From contig NZ_FUXL01000003.1 in assembly GCF_900167365.1 (NCBI RefSeq), positions 248,001-312,000 on the forward strand: a stretch of DNA of 64,000 nucleotides, given 5' to 3'. Of the stretch, positions 37,474 through 47,702 are shown piece after piece. Under the pieces are notes generated by a model that did no database searches, was not told where the DNA came from, and worked only from the letters and a program-made list of their open reading frames with translations. Made by a program: the position numbers and the translations under genes. This DNA comes from Consotaella salsifontis (GTDB lineage Bacteria > Pseudomonadota > Alphaproteobacteria > Rhizobiales > Rhizobiaceae). How positions within the stretch are numbered: position 1 is the stretch's first letter; each line of letters begins with the position of its first letter.

Positions 37474-40400
37474 GTGGCCACCTTCACCGTTTCGGACAGC
37501 ACATTCTTCAGCATCGGCAATGCAGATTTGCATGACTACCTGAGTACCGATCTGCATTCGAGCACTCTGTTCATCTACACCACGACCGGCGGCAATCAGG
37601 TGGCCATTTCCGGAACCGGATTCACCTACACCGGGAATACGCCGACGGGCGGCACGGTGACCGGGATCCAAATCTTCAACGGTGAAGGCGATCTTGCGGT
37701 CGACATCTCGGGCCTCGACGATGCGTTGGCCGGCCCCGGTGGCGTGTTCAGCCACAACGGCACCGAACAGTTCTACGCCGATCTGCTCGACGGAGCAGAC
37801 ACGGTGACTGGGGCTGACGGGGACGACGCTTTGTTCGGCGGGACGGGCGACGATACCATCGACGGCGGCGCCGGCCAGGATGTGGCGGAATTCGCAGGCG
37901 CGCGGGGCGACTACACGATCACCGCCGACGGCAACGGCGGCTACACGATCACCGGCGCTGACGGGACGGACACCCTCACCGGCATCGAGGGCGTGCGGTT
38001 TAGCGGCGAGCCGGGCATCGTCTATGGTCTCGACGCGAACAGCCCTGACTATTCCGCCGGCCTGTTGCGGTTCACCGAGGATTTTAGCGACGGGTCGGGC
38101 AGCGGATCGTTCTTCACGGGTGAGGGCTATGGCAACCTGACCGTGTCCAACGGCACGGACGGCATTCCTGCCTTGGATGGAGCCTTCGCGATCCTGGAGG
38201 AGAGCGGCGGCTCAGGGCCATTTTCCAAGTTCGACGGCTACCGCCTGGATCTTGGCGGCGGTCTGCAGACGACCATGCAGGTCTATCTCGATCCCAACTG
38301 GCTGCCGGGCCAGGGCTTCGACGTCTCGCTGGCGGCGAACCGGCAAAGTGGCACTTTTCTGCGTGACTATGTGATCCATGTCGCGGCGGATGCGAGCACC
38401 GAGCAGCTGCTCATCGGGGCGAGCAACAATTCGGGCGCTCCGCTTGAGAATCTCGAGACCATGAATCACGGCGTGGTCACCGAAGCGGGCTGGTACACCT
38501 TCCAGTGGGGGATGTACGAAGGGGCAAACGGCGCTCTCGAGGTCGCGATCAACGTCTATGATCAGGACGGGGGCTTCGTCTTTTCGCAGGTTCTGAACAC
38601 GCCGGACGATTTGGTCGCGGACCTCGCGGGCGGCAACCGCTATCTCTGGTTCACCGATATCAACGTGGACGGCGGCATCGGCGTCGACAACATCACGCTC
38701 ACCACGCTCGACACCAACCCGGTTCAGCTCGTGCTGGGCGAGGGAACGCAGGAGTCGGTCGACAGTTCGACGATCCTCGACAGCTATGCAACGGTCGCCG
38801 ATGCGCTGGAGGATGCGCAGGGCGGCAACATCGTCGATCTCGCGGCCGGCGACTATTCCGCCGAAGGGGCGGTTACGGTCGCTACGGAAGGCCTCACCTT
38901 CCGCGGCCCGGACGGCGCGACCGGTCTCGACCTCGTTCTCGGCGAAAACATCGTATCGCTCCATCTCGACGGATCGGCGCCGATCGACGTCACGGGCAAC
39001 GAAGGGGCGAACATCATCCTCGGCAATGACGGGGCCAACACCCTTTCCGGCGGCGGTGGCGAGGATCAGATCGCTGGCGGCGGCGGCAACGACGATATCC
39101 GCGGCGGTGACGGCAACGACACAGCTGTCTACCAGGGAGCAGCGAGCGGTTATCAGTTCACCGTCACGCTCGACGACAGCGGTCGCGCGGTCAGCTTCGC
39201 CTCGGTGACGGACAACAATGCCAACGACGGCGACGACGGCACCGACACGCTCTCCGGCGTGGAGAGCTTGACCTTCGGCGACACTACGACCGTCTCCGTG
39301 CTCGGCGCCGTCCAGGTGTTCGACGCGGACGGCAATTTCGTCAACAGCTACGCCACCATCCAGGAGGCGGTGAACGCCGCGGGCGAGAACTACACGATCA
39401 ACGTCGCCGCGCGCGAGTACAATGAGGACGTAACGATCACCGTCGCCGGGCTGACGATCGTCGGCGCCAATGCCGGCGTCTCGGCCTCAGGCGTGCGCGG
39501 CGAAGAGTCGGCGATCCACGGCGGCATCCGCATCACGGGTGTGGCCGGCGTGACCATCGACGGCTTCACCATCGACGGGTCGATCGCCAGCAACGAGAAC
39601 TCCAACATCTTCGTCCAGGGCGACGACGCGTCGATCCTGAACAACATCGTCACGGCCGATACCGAGGCGGACACCGGCATCGTCAACAGCTCCGGGATCG
39701 ACGGGCTGACGGTGTCGGGCAATTCGATCACCGGCTTCAGCGCCGGCGTCTACGTCAATCCGAACGACGACCACGACGTGGTGGTGACCAACAACACCTT
39801 CGCGGACAACTACGAGGGGCTGATCTTCGAGGCCGGGCCGAGCGTCGGCGACGTCAGCGGCAACATCTTCGTCAACAGCGACGAGAACGACATCCGCGTC
39901 TCGCTGCGCACTTCGGGCACCACCGACCTGTCGACCGTGATCGGCCTGAATACCTATTCAGGCGACGGAACGACCGAGGTGTTTGTCCGGTCCTCCGGCG
40001 CATCCGAGGTCACGGGAACGGTCTTCAATGATTACATGGAGGTCTCGACCTACGACACCTATGAGAACACCAGCCTCGGCGTGACCTTCCACGGCGCCGG
40101 CGGCGATGATGTGCTCACCGGCGGGGTCGGCAACGACGTGCTCTACGGTGACGCCGGGAATGACACGCTCATCGGCGGTGCCGGCTACGACACGCTCTTT
40201 GGCGGCGAGGGTGACGACCAGTTCGTATACAGCACCTTCGGAGCCCTCGACTTCCGCGTCGCGGCGGACTACGGCAGCGGCCAGGACACGATGGACGGCG
40301 GGGCCGGCAGCGACACGCTGTTCCTCGTCGACGAGCCGGTCTTCACCCCATCCCTAGTGTCCAACATCGCCTCCGAGCCCGGCTCGATCATCGCCGTCTC

Positions 40401-43098
40401 CGTCAATGACGGCACCGGCGCGGTGGAGGTCGATGTCGCGTCGATCGGAGCCGAGGGGCCGGAAGTTACCGCCACGAACATCGAGACTCTGAATATCGAT
40501 CTCCGCTCGGGCGCCGATCATCTGACGCTCAGCGGCGATCTCGGGGCGGCAGGCGTTACCACCATCACCGTCAACGCCGATCAGTTTGCTGCCCGCCAAA
40601 GCTCTCCCGTTGCTGCGCCTGAGCTGACGGAAGACGACGACTCGGTCGATGCGTCCGGCCTCACCGGCTCGACCGGCGTGACCTTCAATGCCGGCGACGG
40701 CAATGACACCTTCGTTCTCAGCGCGGCGAACGATGTCTTCCGCGGCGGCCAGGGAACCGACACGGCCGTCTTTGCCGACGCCTTCGCCAAGGACGCCCTC
40801 GTCTTCGACGCCAATGCGGGCACGATCACGGTGACGACCCAGTCCGGCGGCACCGATATCCTCGATTCGGTCGAGATGCTGCGGTTCAACGGCCAGACCG
40901 TCCGCATCGTCGACGCGTCGGGCACGTTCGGCCAGTACACCTCGATCCAGGCCGCCGTCGACGCGGCCGGCGAGGGCGACCTGATCTACGTGCTCGGGGG
41001 CGACTACGAGGAGAATGTCTCGATCAGCACTGCCGGGCTGACGATCGTCGGCGCCAATGCCGGCGTCTCGGCCTCAGGCGTGCGGGGCGAAGAGTCGGCG
41101 ATCCACGGCGGCATCCGCATCACGGGTGCGGCCGGCGTGACCATCGACGGCTTCACCATCGACGGGTCGATCGCCAGCAACGAGAACTCCAACATCTTCG
41201 TCCAGGGCGACGACGCGTCGATCCTGAACAACATCGTCACGGCCGACACCGCGGCGGAGACCGGCATCGTCCACAGCACCGGGATCGACGGGCTGACTGT
41301 GTCGGGCAATTCGATCACCGGTTTCCACTACGGCGTCTACGTCAATCCGAACGACGACCACGATGTGGTGGTGACCAACAACACCTTCACAAACAACGAT
41401 GAGGGTTTGATCTTCGAAGCCGGGCCGAGCGTCGGCGACGTCAGCGGCAACGTCTTCGTCAACAGCGACGAGAACGACATCCGCGTCTCGCTGCGCACTT
41501 CGGGCACCACCGACCTGTCGACCGTAATCGGCCTGAATACCTATTCGGGCGATGGCACGCCCGAAGTGCTGATCCGGTCCGCCGGCGCATCCGAGGTCAC
41601 GGGAACGGTCTTCAACGATCATATGGAGGTCCCGACCGACGGCGTTTACGATAACATCAGCCTCGGCGTGACCTTCCACGGCGCCGGCGGCGATGATGTG
41701 CTCACCGGCGGGGTCGGCAACGACGCGCTCTACGGTGACGCCGGCGACGACATGCTTGTCGGCGGCGCCGGCGACGATCTGCTCGACGGCGGCGCCGGCA
41801 TCGACATGATGCAGGGGGGCATCGGAAACGACACCTATGTGGTCGACGACGAAAGCGATCTGGTGTTCGAGCTGCCGGGGCAGGGCACCGACACGGTGGA
41901 GTCCTCGATCTCCTACGCGCTGGCCGCCAGCCTGGAGAACCTGACGCTGACGGGCGACGACGCCATCAACGGCACGGGCAACAACGTCGCCAACGTGATC
42001 CTTGGCAACGACGCGGCCAACACGCTGCGTGGCCGCGGCGGTGCCGACGTGTTGAACGGCGGTCTTGGCGACGACACGCTCGACGGCGGCACCGGCAACG
42101 ACCGGTTGCAGGGCGGGCTGGGCAACGATCACCTGGACGGTGGTGCCGACAACGACATCGCGGTGCTGCGGGGGTTGAACGGTGGGGGCTTCGACATCAT
42201 CCGGGTCGACGACACGGTCTATGCCCTCGACCGGGCCAATCATTCCTTCGATACCATCGTCAATGTCGAAAGTTTCGAAGGTGTGGGGCAGACGATCGGG
42301 TTGGCCGGCGTGGAGGGCTTCGACGCGCTCGCCTACGCCGCTTCCTACAACGACCTTGCCCAGGCGTTCGGAACCAACACAGGCAGCGCGCTTGACCAGT
42401 ACCTCAACAGCGGCTTCTTCGAGGGTCGCGAGGTGTCGTTCGACGCCGCTCAGTATCTGGCCAATTATCAGGACCTGCAGACGGCGTTCGGCGATGATCT
42501 GACGGCTGCAACGGAGCACTTCCTGACGACAGGTGTGAATGAGCATCGTCTGGCCGAGAATCCGCTGGACTACATTGCCAGCTATGGCGACCTGATTCAG
42601 GCGTTCGGCGGCCAAAGTCAGTCGGATCTGGTCGCAGCGGGTCTCAACCACTACCGGGCGGCCGGCTTCGACGAGGGGCGGCGGGACGGCATCGACTTCG
42701 ATGTCGATCAATACCTGGAGAACTACAGCGATCTGCAATCGGTGTTCGGCGCTGACGAGGGCGCGGCGACGGCGCACTACATCAATGCCGGCTATCTCGA
42801 GCATCGGCTGGCCGAGGACCCGCTGGACTACATCGCCAGCTACGGCGATCTGATCCAGGCGTTCGGCAGCGGCAACGAGGAGCAGATCATCCAGGCGGGC
42901 CTCGTCCACTACCAGTCCGGCGGCTATGCGGAGGGCCGCGAGGCGAGCTTCGACGTCGATTCCTACCTGGCCAACTACGACGACCTGCGGGCGGCGTTCG
43001 CGGACGAGATGGGCGGCTACAACGAGGAGGCGGCACTGCTGCACTTCATCCACACCGGCTACGCGGAAGGTCGCACCGACGATCTGATTATGGTGTAA
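37474..43098 (+). CDS. Giant RTX/beta-helix protein, probable type I secretion cargo 1
   Basis: 1874-aa secreted protein. An N-terminal module (residues 1-110) leads to a first RTX block ([15 protein letters not shown]); residues about 200-430 look like a concanavalin/LamG-type jelly roll; then a second RTX block. A parallel beta-helix module follows (about 658-895), with RTX repeats, and is repeated almost exactly at about 1187-1424, again followed by RTX repeats ([20 protein letters not shown]). The C-terminal 260 residues are six related units of about 40 residues ([13 protein letters not shown]...[11 protein letters not shown]), shared with the cargo at 47703. No catalytic motif or signal peptide is seen, consistent with one-step export by the ABC/HlyD pair downstream. 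GTG at 37474 has AAGGAGA 7 bases upstream. Confidence 0.85.
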   Translation: MATFTVSDSTFFSIGNADLHDYLSTDLHSSTLFIYTTTGGNQVAISGTGFTYTGNTPTGGTVTGIQIFNGEGDLAVDISGLDDALAGPGGVFSHNGTEQFYADLLDGADTVTGADGDDALFGGTGDDTIDGGAGQDVAEFAGARGDYTITADGNGGYTITGADGTDTLTGIEGVRFSGEPGIVYGLDANSPDYSAGLLRFTEDFSDGSGSGSFFTGEGYGNLTVSNGTDGIPALDGAFAILEESGGSGPFSKFDGYRLDLGGGLQTTMQVYLDPNWLPGQGFDVSLAANRQSGTFLRDYVIHVAADASTEQLLIGASNNSGAPLENLETMNHGVVTEAGWYTFQWGMYEGANGALEVAINVYDQDGGFVFSQVLNTPDDLVADLAGGNRYLWFTDINVDGGIGVDNITLTTLDTNPVQLVLGEGTQESVDSSTILDSYATVADALEDAQGGNIVDLAAGDYSAEGAVTVATEGLTFRGPDGATGLDLVLGENIVSLHLDGSAPIDVTGNEGANIILGNDGANTLSGGGGEDQIAGGGGNDDIRGGDGNDTAVYQGAASGYQFTVTLDDSGRAVSFASVTDNNANDGDDGTDTLSGVESLTFGDTTTVSVLGAVQVFDADGNFVNSYATIQEAVNAAGENYTINVAAREYNEDVTITVAGLTIVGANAGVSASGVRGEESAIHGGIRITGVAGVTIDGFTIDGSIASNENSNIFVQGDDASILNNIVTADTEADTGIVNSSGIDGLTVSGNSITGFSAGVYVNPNDDHDVVVTNNTFADNYEGLIFEAGPSVGDVSGNIFVNSDENDIRVSLRTSGTTDLSTVIGLNTYSGDGTTEVFVRSSGASEVTGTVFNDYMEVSTYDTYENTSLGVTFHGAGGDDVLTGGVGNDVLYGDAGNDTLIGGAGYDTLFGGEGDDQFVYSTFGALDFRVAADYGSGQDTMDGGAGSDTLFLVDEPVFTPSLVSNIASEPGSIIAVSVNDGTGAVEVDVASIGAEGPEVTATNIETLNIDLRSGADHLTLSGDLGAAGVTTITVNADQFAARQSSPVAAPELTEDDDSVDASGLTGSTGVTFNAGDGNDTFVLSAANDVFRGGQGTDTAVFADAFAKDALVFDANAGTITVTTQSGGTDILDSVEMLRFNGQTVRIVDASGTFGQYTSIQAAVDAAGEGDLIYVLGGDYEENVSISTAGLTIVGANAGVSASGVRGEESAIHGGIRITGAAGVTIDGFTIDGSIASNENSNIFVQGDDASILNNIVTADTAAETGIVHSTGIDGLTVSGNSITGFHYGVYVNPNDDHDVVVTNNTFTNNDEGLIFEAGPSVGDVSGNVFVNSDENDIRVSLRTSGTTDLSTVIGLNTYSGDGTPEVLIRSAGASEVTGTVFNDHMEVPTDGVYDNISLGVTFHGAGGDDVLTGGVGNDALYGDAGDDMLVGGAGDDLLDGGAGIDMMQGGIGNDTYVVDDESDLVFELPGQGTDTVESSISYALAASLENLTLTGDDAINGTGNNVANVILGNDAANTLRGRGGADVLNGGLGDDTLDGGTGNDRLQGGLGNDHLDGGADNDIAVLRGLNGGGFDIIRVDDTVYALDRANHSFDTIVNVESFEGVGQTIGLAGVEGFDALAYAASYNDLAQAFGTNTGSALDQYLNSGFFEGREVSFDAAQYLANYQDLQTAFGDDLTAATEHFLTTGVNEHRLAENPLDYIASYGDLIQAFGGQSQSDLVAAGLNHYRAAGFDEGRRDGIDFDVDQYLENYSDLQSVFGADEGAATAHYINAGYLEHRLAEDPLDYIASYGDLIQAFGSGNEEQIIQAGLVHYQSGGYAEGREASFDVDSYLANYDDLRAAFADEMGGYNEEAALLHFIHTGYAEGRTDDLIMV
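39445..40157 (+). repeat. Intragenic 713-bp beta-helix duplication, copy 1
   Basis: Begins GCCGGGCTGACGATCG and ends GGTGACGCCGGG-type RTX sequence; aligns without gap to 41032-41744 at a constant offset of 1587 bases (529 codons). Encodes the [19 protein letters not shown] beta-helix plus the start of the RTX repeats. Confidence 0.9.
41032..41744 (+). repeat. Intragenic 713-bp beta-helix duplication, copy 2
   Basis: Second copy of 39445-40157. Differences are scattered single bases and a few short blocks (for example [12 protein letters not shown] against [12 protein letters not shown]), concentrated near the 3' part. The high similarity at silent sites indicates a recent duplication or conversion. 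Confidence 0.9.
42319..43095 (+). repeat. Six-unit C-terminal repeat cassette, cargo 1
   Basis: Six units of about 40 codons: alternating FDxxxYLANYxDLxxAFG and [16 protein letters not shown] types, each ending in HY/HF...G..EGR or EHR. Near duplicate of 49269-50045; bases 42562-42685 are identical to 49512-49635. Confidence 0.9.
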
Positions 43099-43216
43099 AG
43101 TAAAGATGGCAGGCGTCGGCGGAGGGGGCATTCCGGGCTTTCCTGTGCCGACGCTTGCTGTTCAGAGGCGAAAAGTCGCTTGGCGTTAGGCTGTTGAACC
43201 GTCTTTCAGCCGGCTT

Positions 43217-43250
43217 CGCCCCCGACCGCAGGTGCCGGGGGCGTTTGTTT
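43217..43250 (+). terminator. Intrinsic terminator after cargo 1
   Basis: CGCCCCCG and CGGGGGCG form a perfect 8-base stem with an 11-base loop, followed by TTTGTTT. It separates the cargo from the exporter gene and could keep exporter expression below cargo expression by partial read-through. Confidence 0.8.
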
Positions 43251-43302
43251 CGGATGGAGGGACCATCGCTTGCCATCCTCCGCCGTGGAGCCAGGAGTGC
43301 GT

Positions 43303-45108
43303 ATGGGCATGAACAAGAGGAACTCGCCAGCCACCGGTCGCGGCAAGTTGTTTCTGCAAGCGACGAGCGGCCTCTTGGTGCTGGCGTTCTTCACCTTCGT
43401 CGTCAACGTGCTCGTGCTGGTGCAGCCGATCTACATGCTGCAGATCTACGACCGGGTGCTGACGTCGGCGTCTTTCGATACGCTCACCTTCATCTCAATT
43501 CTCGCCGCGGCAGCGTTGATCCTGCTCGGGATCGTCGATGCGGTACGGGCGATCATATGCGGTCGCATCGCGGCACGGCTTCAGGTTGAACTCGGCGCCG
43601 ACGCCGTTGCCGCCGCCATGCGAGCGCCGCGCGCTTCGCTGGGGGACGTGCAGCCTCTCCGCGACCTCCAGACGGTCCGGAACTACGTTTCGTCGCGAGC
43701 GCTGCTCGCCTTTCTCGATCTGCCCTTCGTACCGTTCTTCATCGGCATCCTTTACTTCATCCATCCTGGGATCTTCTGGATGACCGTTGGTGGAGCGGCG
43801 ATCCTGGCGCTGATGGCCTTCGCCAATCAACGGGCCACGCGCGCGTCCGCCCGTTCGGCTGGTGACCGCTCGATGGAAGCCGTGCTGTCGGCGCAGGCTT
43901 TCACCCGGTCGGCAGAAAGCCTGCAGGCGATGGGCATCGTCGGCAATGCGATTCGGGTGTGGGGGCGCTCCGAGGCGGAGGCCCTGGCGGCGCAGGATCG
44001 CCTGCTGCAAACCAACGCAATGTGGGCCGGCCTGTCCCGTACGCTGCGCATGGGCTTACAAGTGGCGATCTACGGCTACGGCGCCTATCTCGTTCTGTCG
44101 TCGGAAATGTCCGCCGGGATGATCTTTGCTGCGTCGCTGATCGGCGGACGCGGACTGCAGCCGATTGACCAGGTGATTGGCGGCTGGAAAGGGTTCTCCG
44201 ACGCGCAGAACGCATGGAAGCGCCTGTCCACGGCGCTGGAAGCGGTCGCATCGAGCGGCCGTCCGACCGAACTGCCGGCGCCCGAGGGGCATCTTTCGCT
44301 GGAGGCGGTCTTTATCGGCGCGCCGCATAGCCAGGGAGGAGAGCCGTTGGTCAAGATGATCTCCGCCAACATCCCGGCCGGCGACCGTGTGGCGGTGATC
44401 GGCCCCTCCGGCGCAGGAAAGTCGACGCTCATGCGGGCCATCGCCGGCGCGATCGAAATTCGATCCGGCACCATCCGGATCGATGGGGCCGACATCCGCA
44501 ACTGGGATCGCGAAAAGCTCGGGCGTTATTTCGGCTATCTGGCGCAGGAAGCCGAACTGCTGCCGGGGACGATCGCAGAGAACATCGCCCGCTTCGATCC
44601 GGAGCGCCGCGACGAGATGATCGTCGAAGCGGCGGTCCGGGCGCATGTGCACGAGATGATCCAGCGGCTTCCGCGCGGCTACGACACGGTGATCGGTCCA
44701 ATGGGCCTTCAACTCTCGGGGGGGCAACGGCAGCGCATCGGCCTTGCCCGCGCCTTCTATGGCTCTCCCAGGGTGTTGGTGCTCGACGAGCCGAACGCCA
44801 ACCTCGATCGCGATGGCGAACTCGCGCTGGAACAGGCGCTGGAGGATGCCCGCGCGCGGAAGGTGTCGGTGTTGATCGTTACCCAGCGACGGCAGGTGGT
44901 CGATGGCGCGGACAAGCTGATGATCCTCCAGAACGGATCCTTGGAGGATTTCGGGCCGCGCCAGGAGGTGCTGCAGCGGCAGGCGCAGAAAGCCCAATCG
45001 CGGCAGGCGCCCACTGCTTCCGCGCCCTTACGGCCCGCTGCTGCTTCGACCGTCGTTACCGCTCGATTCCCAACGCTCGCCACGACCGGACGCGCGGCTG
45101 CGGAGTGA
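43303..45108 (+). CDS. Type I secretion ABC exporter (HlyB/PrtD family)
   Basis: 601-aa inner-membrane ABC protein without a peptidase domain, as in PrtD. Membrane domain residues about 15-290 (FFTFVVNVLVLVQPIYMLQIYDRVL is the family hallmark). ATPase: Walker A GPSGAGKST, signature LSGGQRQRIGLARAF, Walker B VLVLDEPNANLD, H-loop replaced by Gln in VTQRRQVV, a feature I also recall for several PrtD relatives. C-terminal 40 residues are an unstructured Ala/Ser tail. ATG 43303 has AGGAG 5 bases upstream; a TTG at 43270 is less likely. Exports the flanking RTX proteins with the HlyD-type partner downstream. Confidence 0.93.
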   Translation: MGMNKRNSPATGRGKLFLQATSGLLVLAFFTFVVNVLVLVQPIYMLQIYDRVLTSASFDTLTFISILAAAALILLGIVDAVRAIICGRIAARLQVELGADAVAAAMRAPRASLGDVQPLRDLQTVRNYVSSRALLAFLDLPFVPFFIGILYFIHPGIFWMTVGGAAILALMAFANQRATRASARSAGDRSMEAVLSAQAFTRSAESLQAMGIVGNAIRVWGRSEAEALAAQDRLLQTNAMWAGLSRTLRMGLQVAIYGYGAYLVLSSEMSAGMIFAASLIGGRGLQPIDQVIGGWKGFSDAQNAWKRLSTALEAVASSGRPTELPAPEGHLSLEAVFIGAPHSQGGEPLVKMISANIPAGDRVAVIGPSGAGKSTLMRAIAGAIEIRSGTIRIDGADIRNWDREKLGRYFGYLAQEAELLPGTIAENIARFDPERRDEMIVEAAVRAHVHEMIQRLPRGYDTVIGPMGLQLSGGQRQRIGLARAFYGSPRVLVLDEPNANLDRDGELALEQALEDARARKVSVLIVTQRRQVVDGADKLMILQNGSLEDFGPRQEVLQRQAQKAQSRQAPTASAPLRPAAASTVVTARFPTLATTGRAAAE

Positions 45109-45264
45109 GGACGGCGATCATGTGACCGCGCTGCTTGCAGCGCAGGTCGGTCACCCCGGACCACAACCCAGCGGGCGCCGAAAGTCAGAACGGGCCGGCA
45201 GTTCGATCCATTGTAGCGATAGCGCTGAAATAAGCCGGACTGGCACGGAGGACGGAGAGGCAGA

Positions 45265-46590
45265 ATGGACACGGCGGGCGCGAACGATGGATGGGCGACG
45301 AAGGTCAGGACCGGAATCGGACCGTTCGCCGCTGTTGGCTTCGTCGCGACCGGCGTCTTCGTCGGCAGCTTCGGCGTCTGGGCCGCGCTCGCGCCGCTGG
45401 CGGGAGCCGCGGTGGCTCCCGGCGTCGTCGCGGCCGCGGGGCGTAACCAGCAGGTTCAGCATCTGGAAGGCGGTATTGTGCGCCAGATCCTGGTGAGAGA
45501 AGGCGAGCGGATCAAGGCGAACGAGCCGCTGTTCGTGCTGGATGCGACCTCGGCACAGGCCAGTCGCAATCGTTTGCAGAAACACCAGATCGGCCTCGCC
45601 GGTAAGATCCTGCGTCTGATCGCGGAGCGCGATGGTCTGCGTCAGCTGGCCTTTCCTCCGACGTTGATTCAGAAGGCTCGGAAGGAGGGCGTAGAGGATC
45701 TCCTGACCGAGCAGGAACGAGAGTTCGTGGCGCGCCTGAGCCGACATCAGCAGGAACAGACCATCATGCAGCAGCGAATCAACTCGCTGCACGACCAGAT
45801 CGACGGAATGAGCGCGCAGGACGTCGCGATCGAGCAGCAGCTCAAGCTGGTCCGCGACGAAGCCGCGCGCAAGGAATCGCTTTTGGCGAAGGGACTGACC
45901 AACCGGTCAGAGTATACGGCGCTGCTTCGCAGCGAGGCGGATCTCGTAGGGCAGTCGGGACAAACAATCTCCAGCATTCTCTCGGCCAAGGCTCAACTGA
46001 CCGAAGCGGAGGAGCAGCTCACGCGCCTGGGCACGCAACGTGTCGAGACCGCACTGACCCAGCTCAATGAAGCCAGGGAGCAGGCGGCGGACGTGGACGA
46101 ACAGCTGCGCGCCGCCGAGGACATCCTCGAACGGCTGGTCGTTCGCGCTCCCAGTGACGGGATCGTCATATCGATGAAGGTCAATACCGAGGGCAGCGTC
46201 GTCTCGCCCGGCCAGGGGCTGCTGGAGCTTCTCCCTACCAACGACGATCTGCTGGTCGAGGCTCACGTCCCACCCAAGGATATCGACCTGGTGTCGGTGG
46301 GCCAGCCGGCGCGTCTGCGCTTCAGCGCGCTGAACACCCGCACGACACCGACCGCGCAAGCCGTGGTCACCTATGTCTCGGCCGATCGGCTGGTCGACGA
46401 GAAATCCGGACAGCCGTTCTATACCGCTCGCCTGAAGATCGCCGACGCACTACCCGCCGGCCTCGATGCGGACCGAATCTATCCTGGCATGCCGGTCGAA
46501 GCCTACATCGCCACCGGCGAGCGGACCTTCCTCGAATATCTGGTCAAGCCGATCGCCGACAGCTTCAGCCGTGCCTTTCGAGAGGATTGA
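45265..46590 (+). CDS. Type I secretion membrane fusion protein (HlyD family)
   Basis: 441-aa periplasmic adaptor. Short cytosolic N-terminus, one helix (FAAVGFVATGVFVGSFGVWA), lipoyl-like halves (NQQVQHLEGGIVRQILVREGERI and APSDGIVISMKVNTEGSVVSPGQ) flanking a long coiled coil (about residues 95-285), and the C-terminal barrel ending YPGMPVEAYIATGERTFLEYLVKP, the PrtE/HlyD signature. It links the ABC exporter to an outer-membrane channel, which is not encoded in this window. 156 bases separate it from the exporter gene. Confidence 0.93.
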   Translation: MDTAGANDGWATKVRTGIGPFAAVGFVATGVFVGSFGVWAALAPLAGAAVAPGVVAAAGRNQQVQHLEGGIVRQILVREGERIKANEPLFVLDATSAQASRNRLQKHQIGLAGKILRLIAERDGLRQLAFPPTLIQKARKEGVEDLLTEQEREFVARLSRHQQEQTIMQQRINSLHDQIDGMSAQDVAIEQQLKLVRDEAARKESLLAKGLTNRSEYTALLRSEADLVGQSGQTISSILSAKAQLTEAEEQLTRLGTQRVETALTQLNEAREQAADVDEQLRAAEDILERLVVRAPSDGIVISMKVNTEGSVVSPGQGLLELLPTNDDLLVEAHVPPKDIDLVSVGQPARLRFSALNTRTTPTAQAVVTYVSADRLVDEKSGQPFYTARLKIADALPAGLDADRIYPGMPVEAYIATGERTFLEYLVKPIADSFSRAFRED

Positions 46591-47702
46591 GATGGAAGGG
46601 CGGCCTCACCCGTCCGCCCGGGTTCTTCCGCCAACGCCGGCTCGCCTTTGGGCCGCCGTCAAGTCGGCCGTTCAGCCGTCCATAATCGCGAAGCGGGCAC
46701 CAAGTGGTGAGGCGGGTAACGACAGGCGGCTAAAGACATAGAAGTTGGTTGACAGGCGCAGACGTCAGTTTCTGTGCCTCGTGATAGGTGGTTCCGTATA
46801 GTCGAGGCTATAGACAGTCCTCGTTTTATGGAAGTCGCGACTTCTGTCGCACTGGCAGTGGTGGAGACGGTCACGGCTGGCCTCGTCGCGGCGGCCCGCG
46901 CGAAGGTCACCAAACAACATCTGCAGCGGGTGACCGCGCGGCGCACTCGGCATAAGCCGCCGTCATGCTGTCATTGGCCCTCATGCCTTCAGGCTGGATC
47001 ACCATGCGCAGGGTCGACGGCTGACAGGCGCTGCGATGCGAGCCGCGCGCTCGCGCTCGCGCTCGCGCCCGACGGCAACCCCATCCTCGCCGGAAGCCTC
47101 TCCGCTCTGTTCCGACGCTCCTTGCGACGCGGCGTCTTTTTAAGCCGCATCCGTCGGTGACGTTCTTGGCAAAGCCACAGCATGCGGATTGCGATGCGGA
47201 TAGATCAACCCGGCGGAGCGGTGAAGTAGCAGGATCGAGCTCTCGTGGACGTCATTATGTGTACAGCATGCGGCCTGCGCAGGTTTATGGTGCAAGCTGC
47301 CGATCGAACCCAAACGTTTCGAGCCGCGTCTGGCAGGTTCCGCCACTGCCGCAAGGATCTCGCCGGATAGATTCATTCTGATTATCTCCTCCTAAGAGGA
47401 TGTTGACATCGATCTCTTGCTTGGCAAGTATACATTCACAAAACTGGAATGAAGCACAAGTGGCCGAAGCCAGAGGGGACAACGTCCACCTTTGGTAGAG
47501 CGTGATCGATGAAAAACACTTTCACGCGATCATGATCGGGCGCGGAAAGTGGCGGATCTGCGAAGATTTCCGTCAGGAAAAGTAAGCGCGTTCTCGCGCT
47601 GAGGAACGCCCCTTGGATGAGCGGGGCTGCACGCGTGGCCAGCGTGCTCCCTAAATACAGAAACAGTGTGCTGCAGCGTCAACGAATCTTGGGAGAAGAT
47701 CA
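46591..47702. other. Long gene-free region between the adaptor and cargo 2
   Basis: About 1.1 kb without a supported gene. It has a small tandem run of CGCGCT around 47047-47068 and becomes AT-richer from about 47380. The last 150 bases probably hold the cargo 2 promoter. The ribosome binding site GGAGAAGA is just before 47703. Nothing else can be named. Confidence 0.5.

Noticed and set aside
41074-43131. 685-codon minus-strand frame antisense to cargo 1
   Set aside because: Mirror of Asp/Gly-rich repeats, giving Val/Val-Ile-rich low-complexity sequence; same for 47700-50102 over cargo 2.
47047-47068. CGCGCT tandem run as a CRISPR or satellite array
   Set aside because: Only a few 6-base units without spacers; simple low-complexity DNA.
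47403-47434. TTGACA...TATACA as a sigma-70 promoter for cargo 2
   Set aside because: The boxes look good singly but are 20 bases apart, outside the normal 16-18, so I do not list it as a feature.
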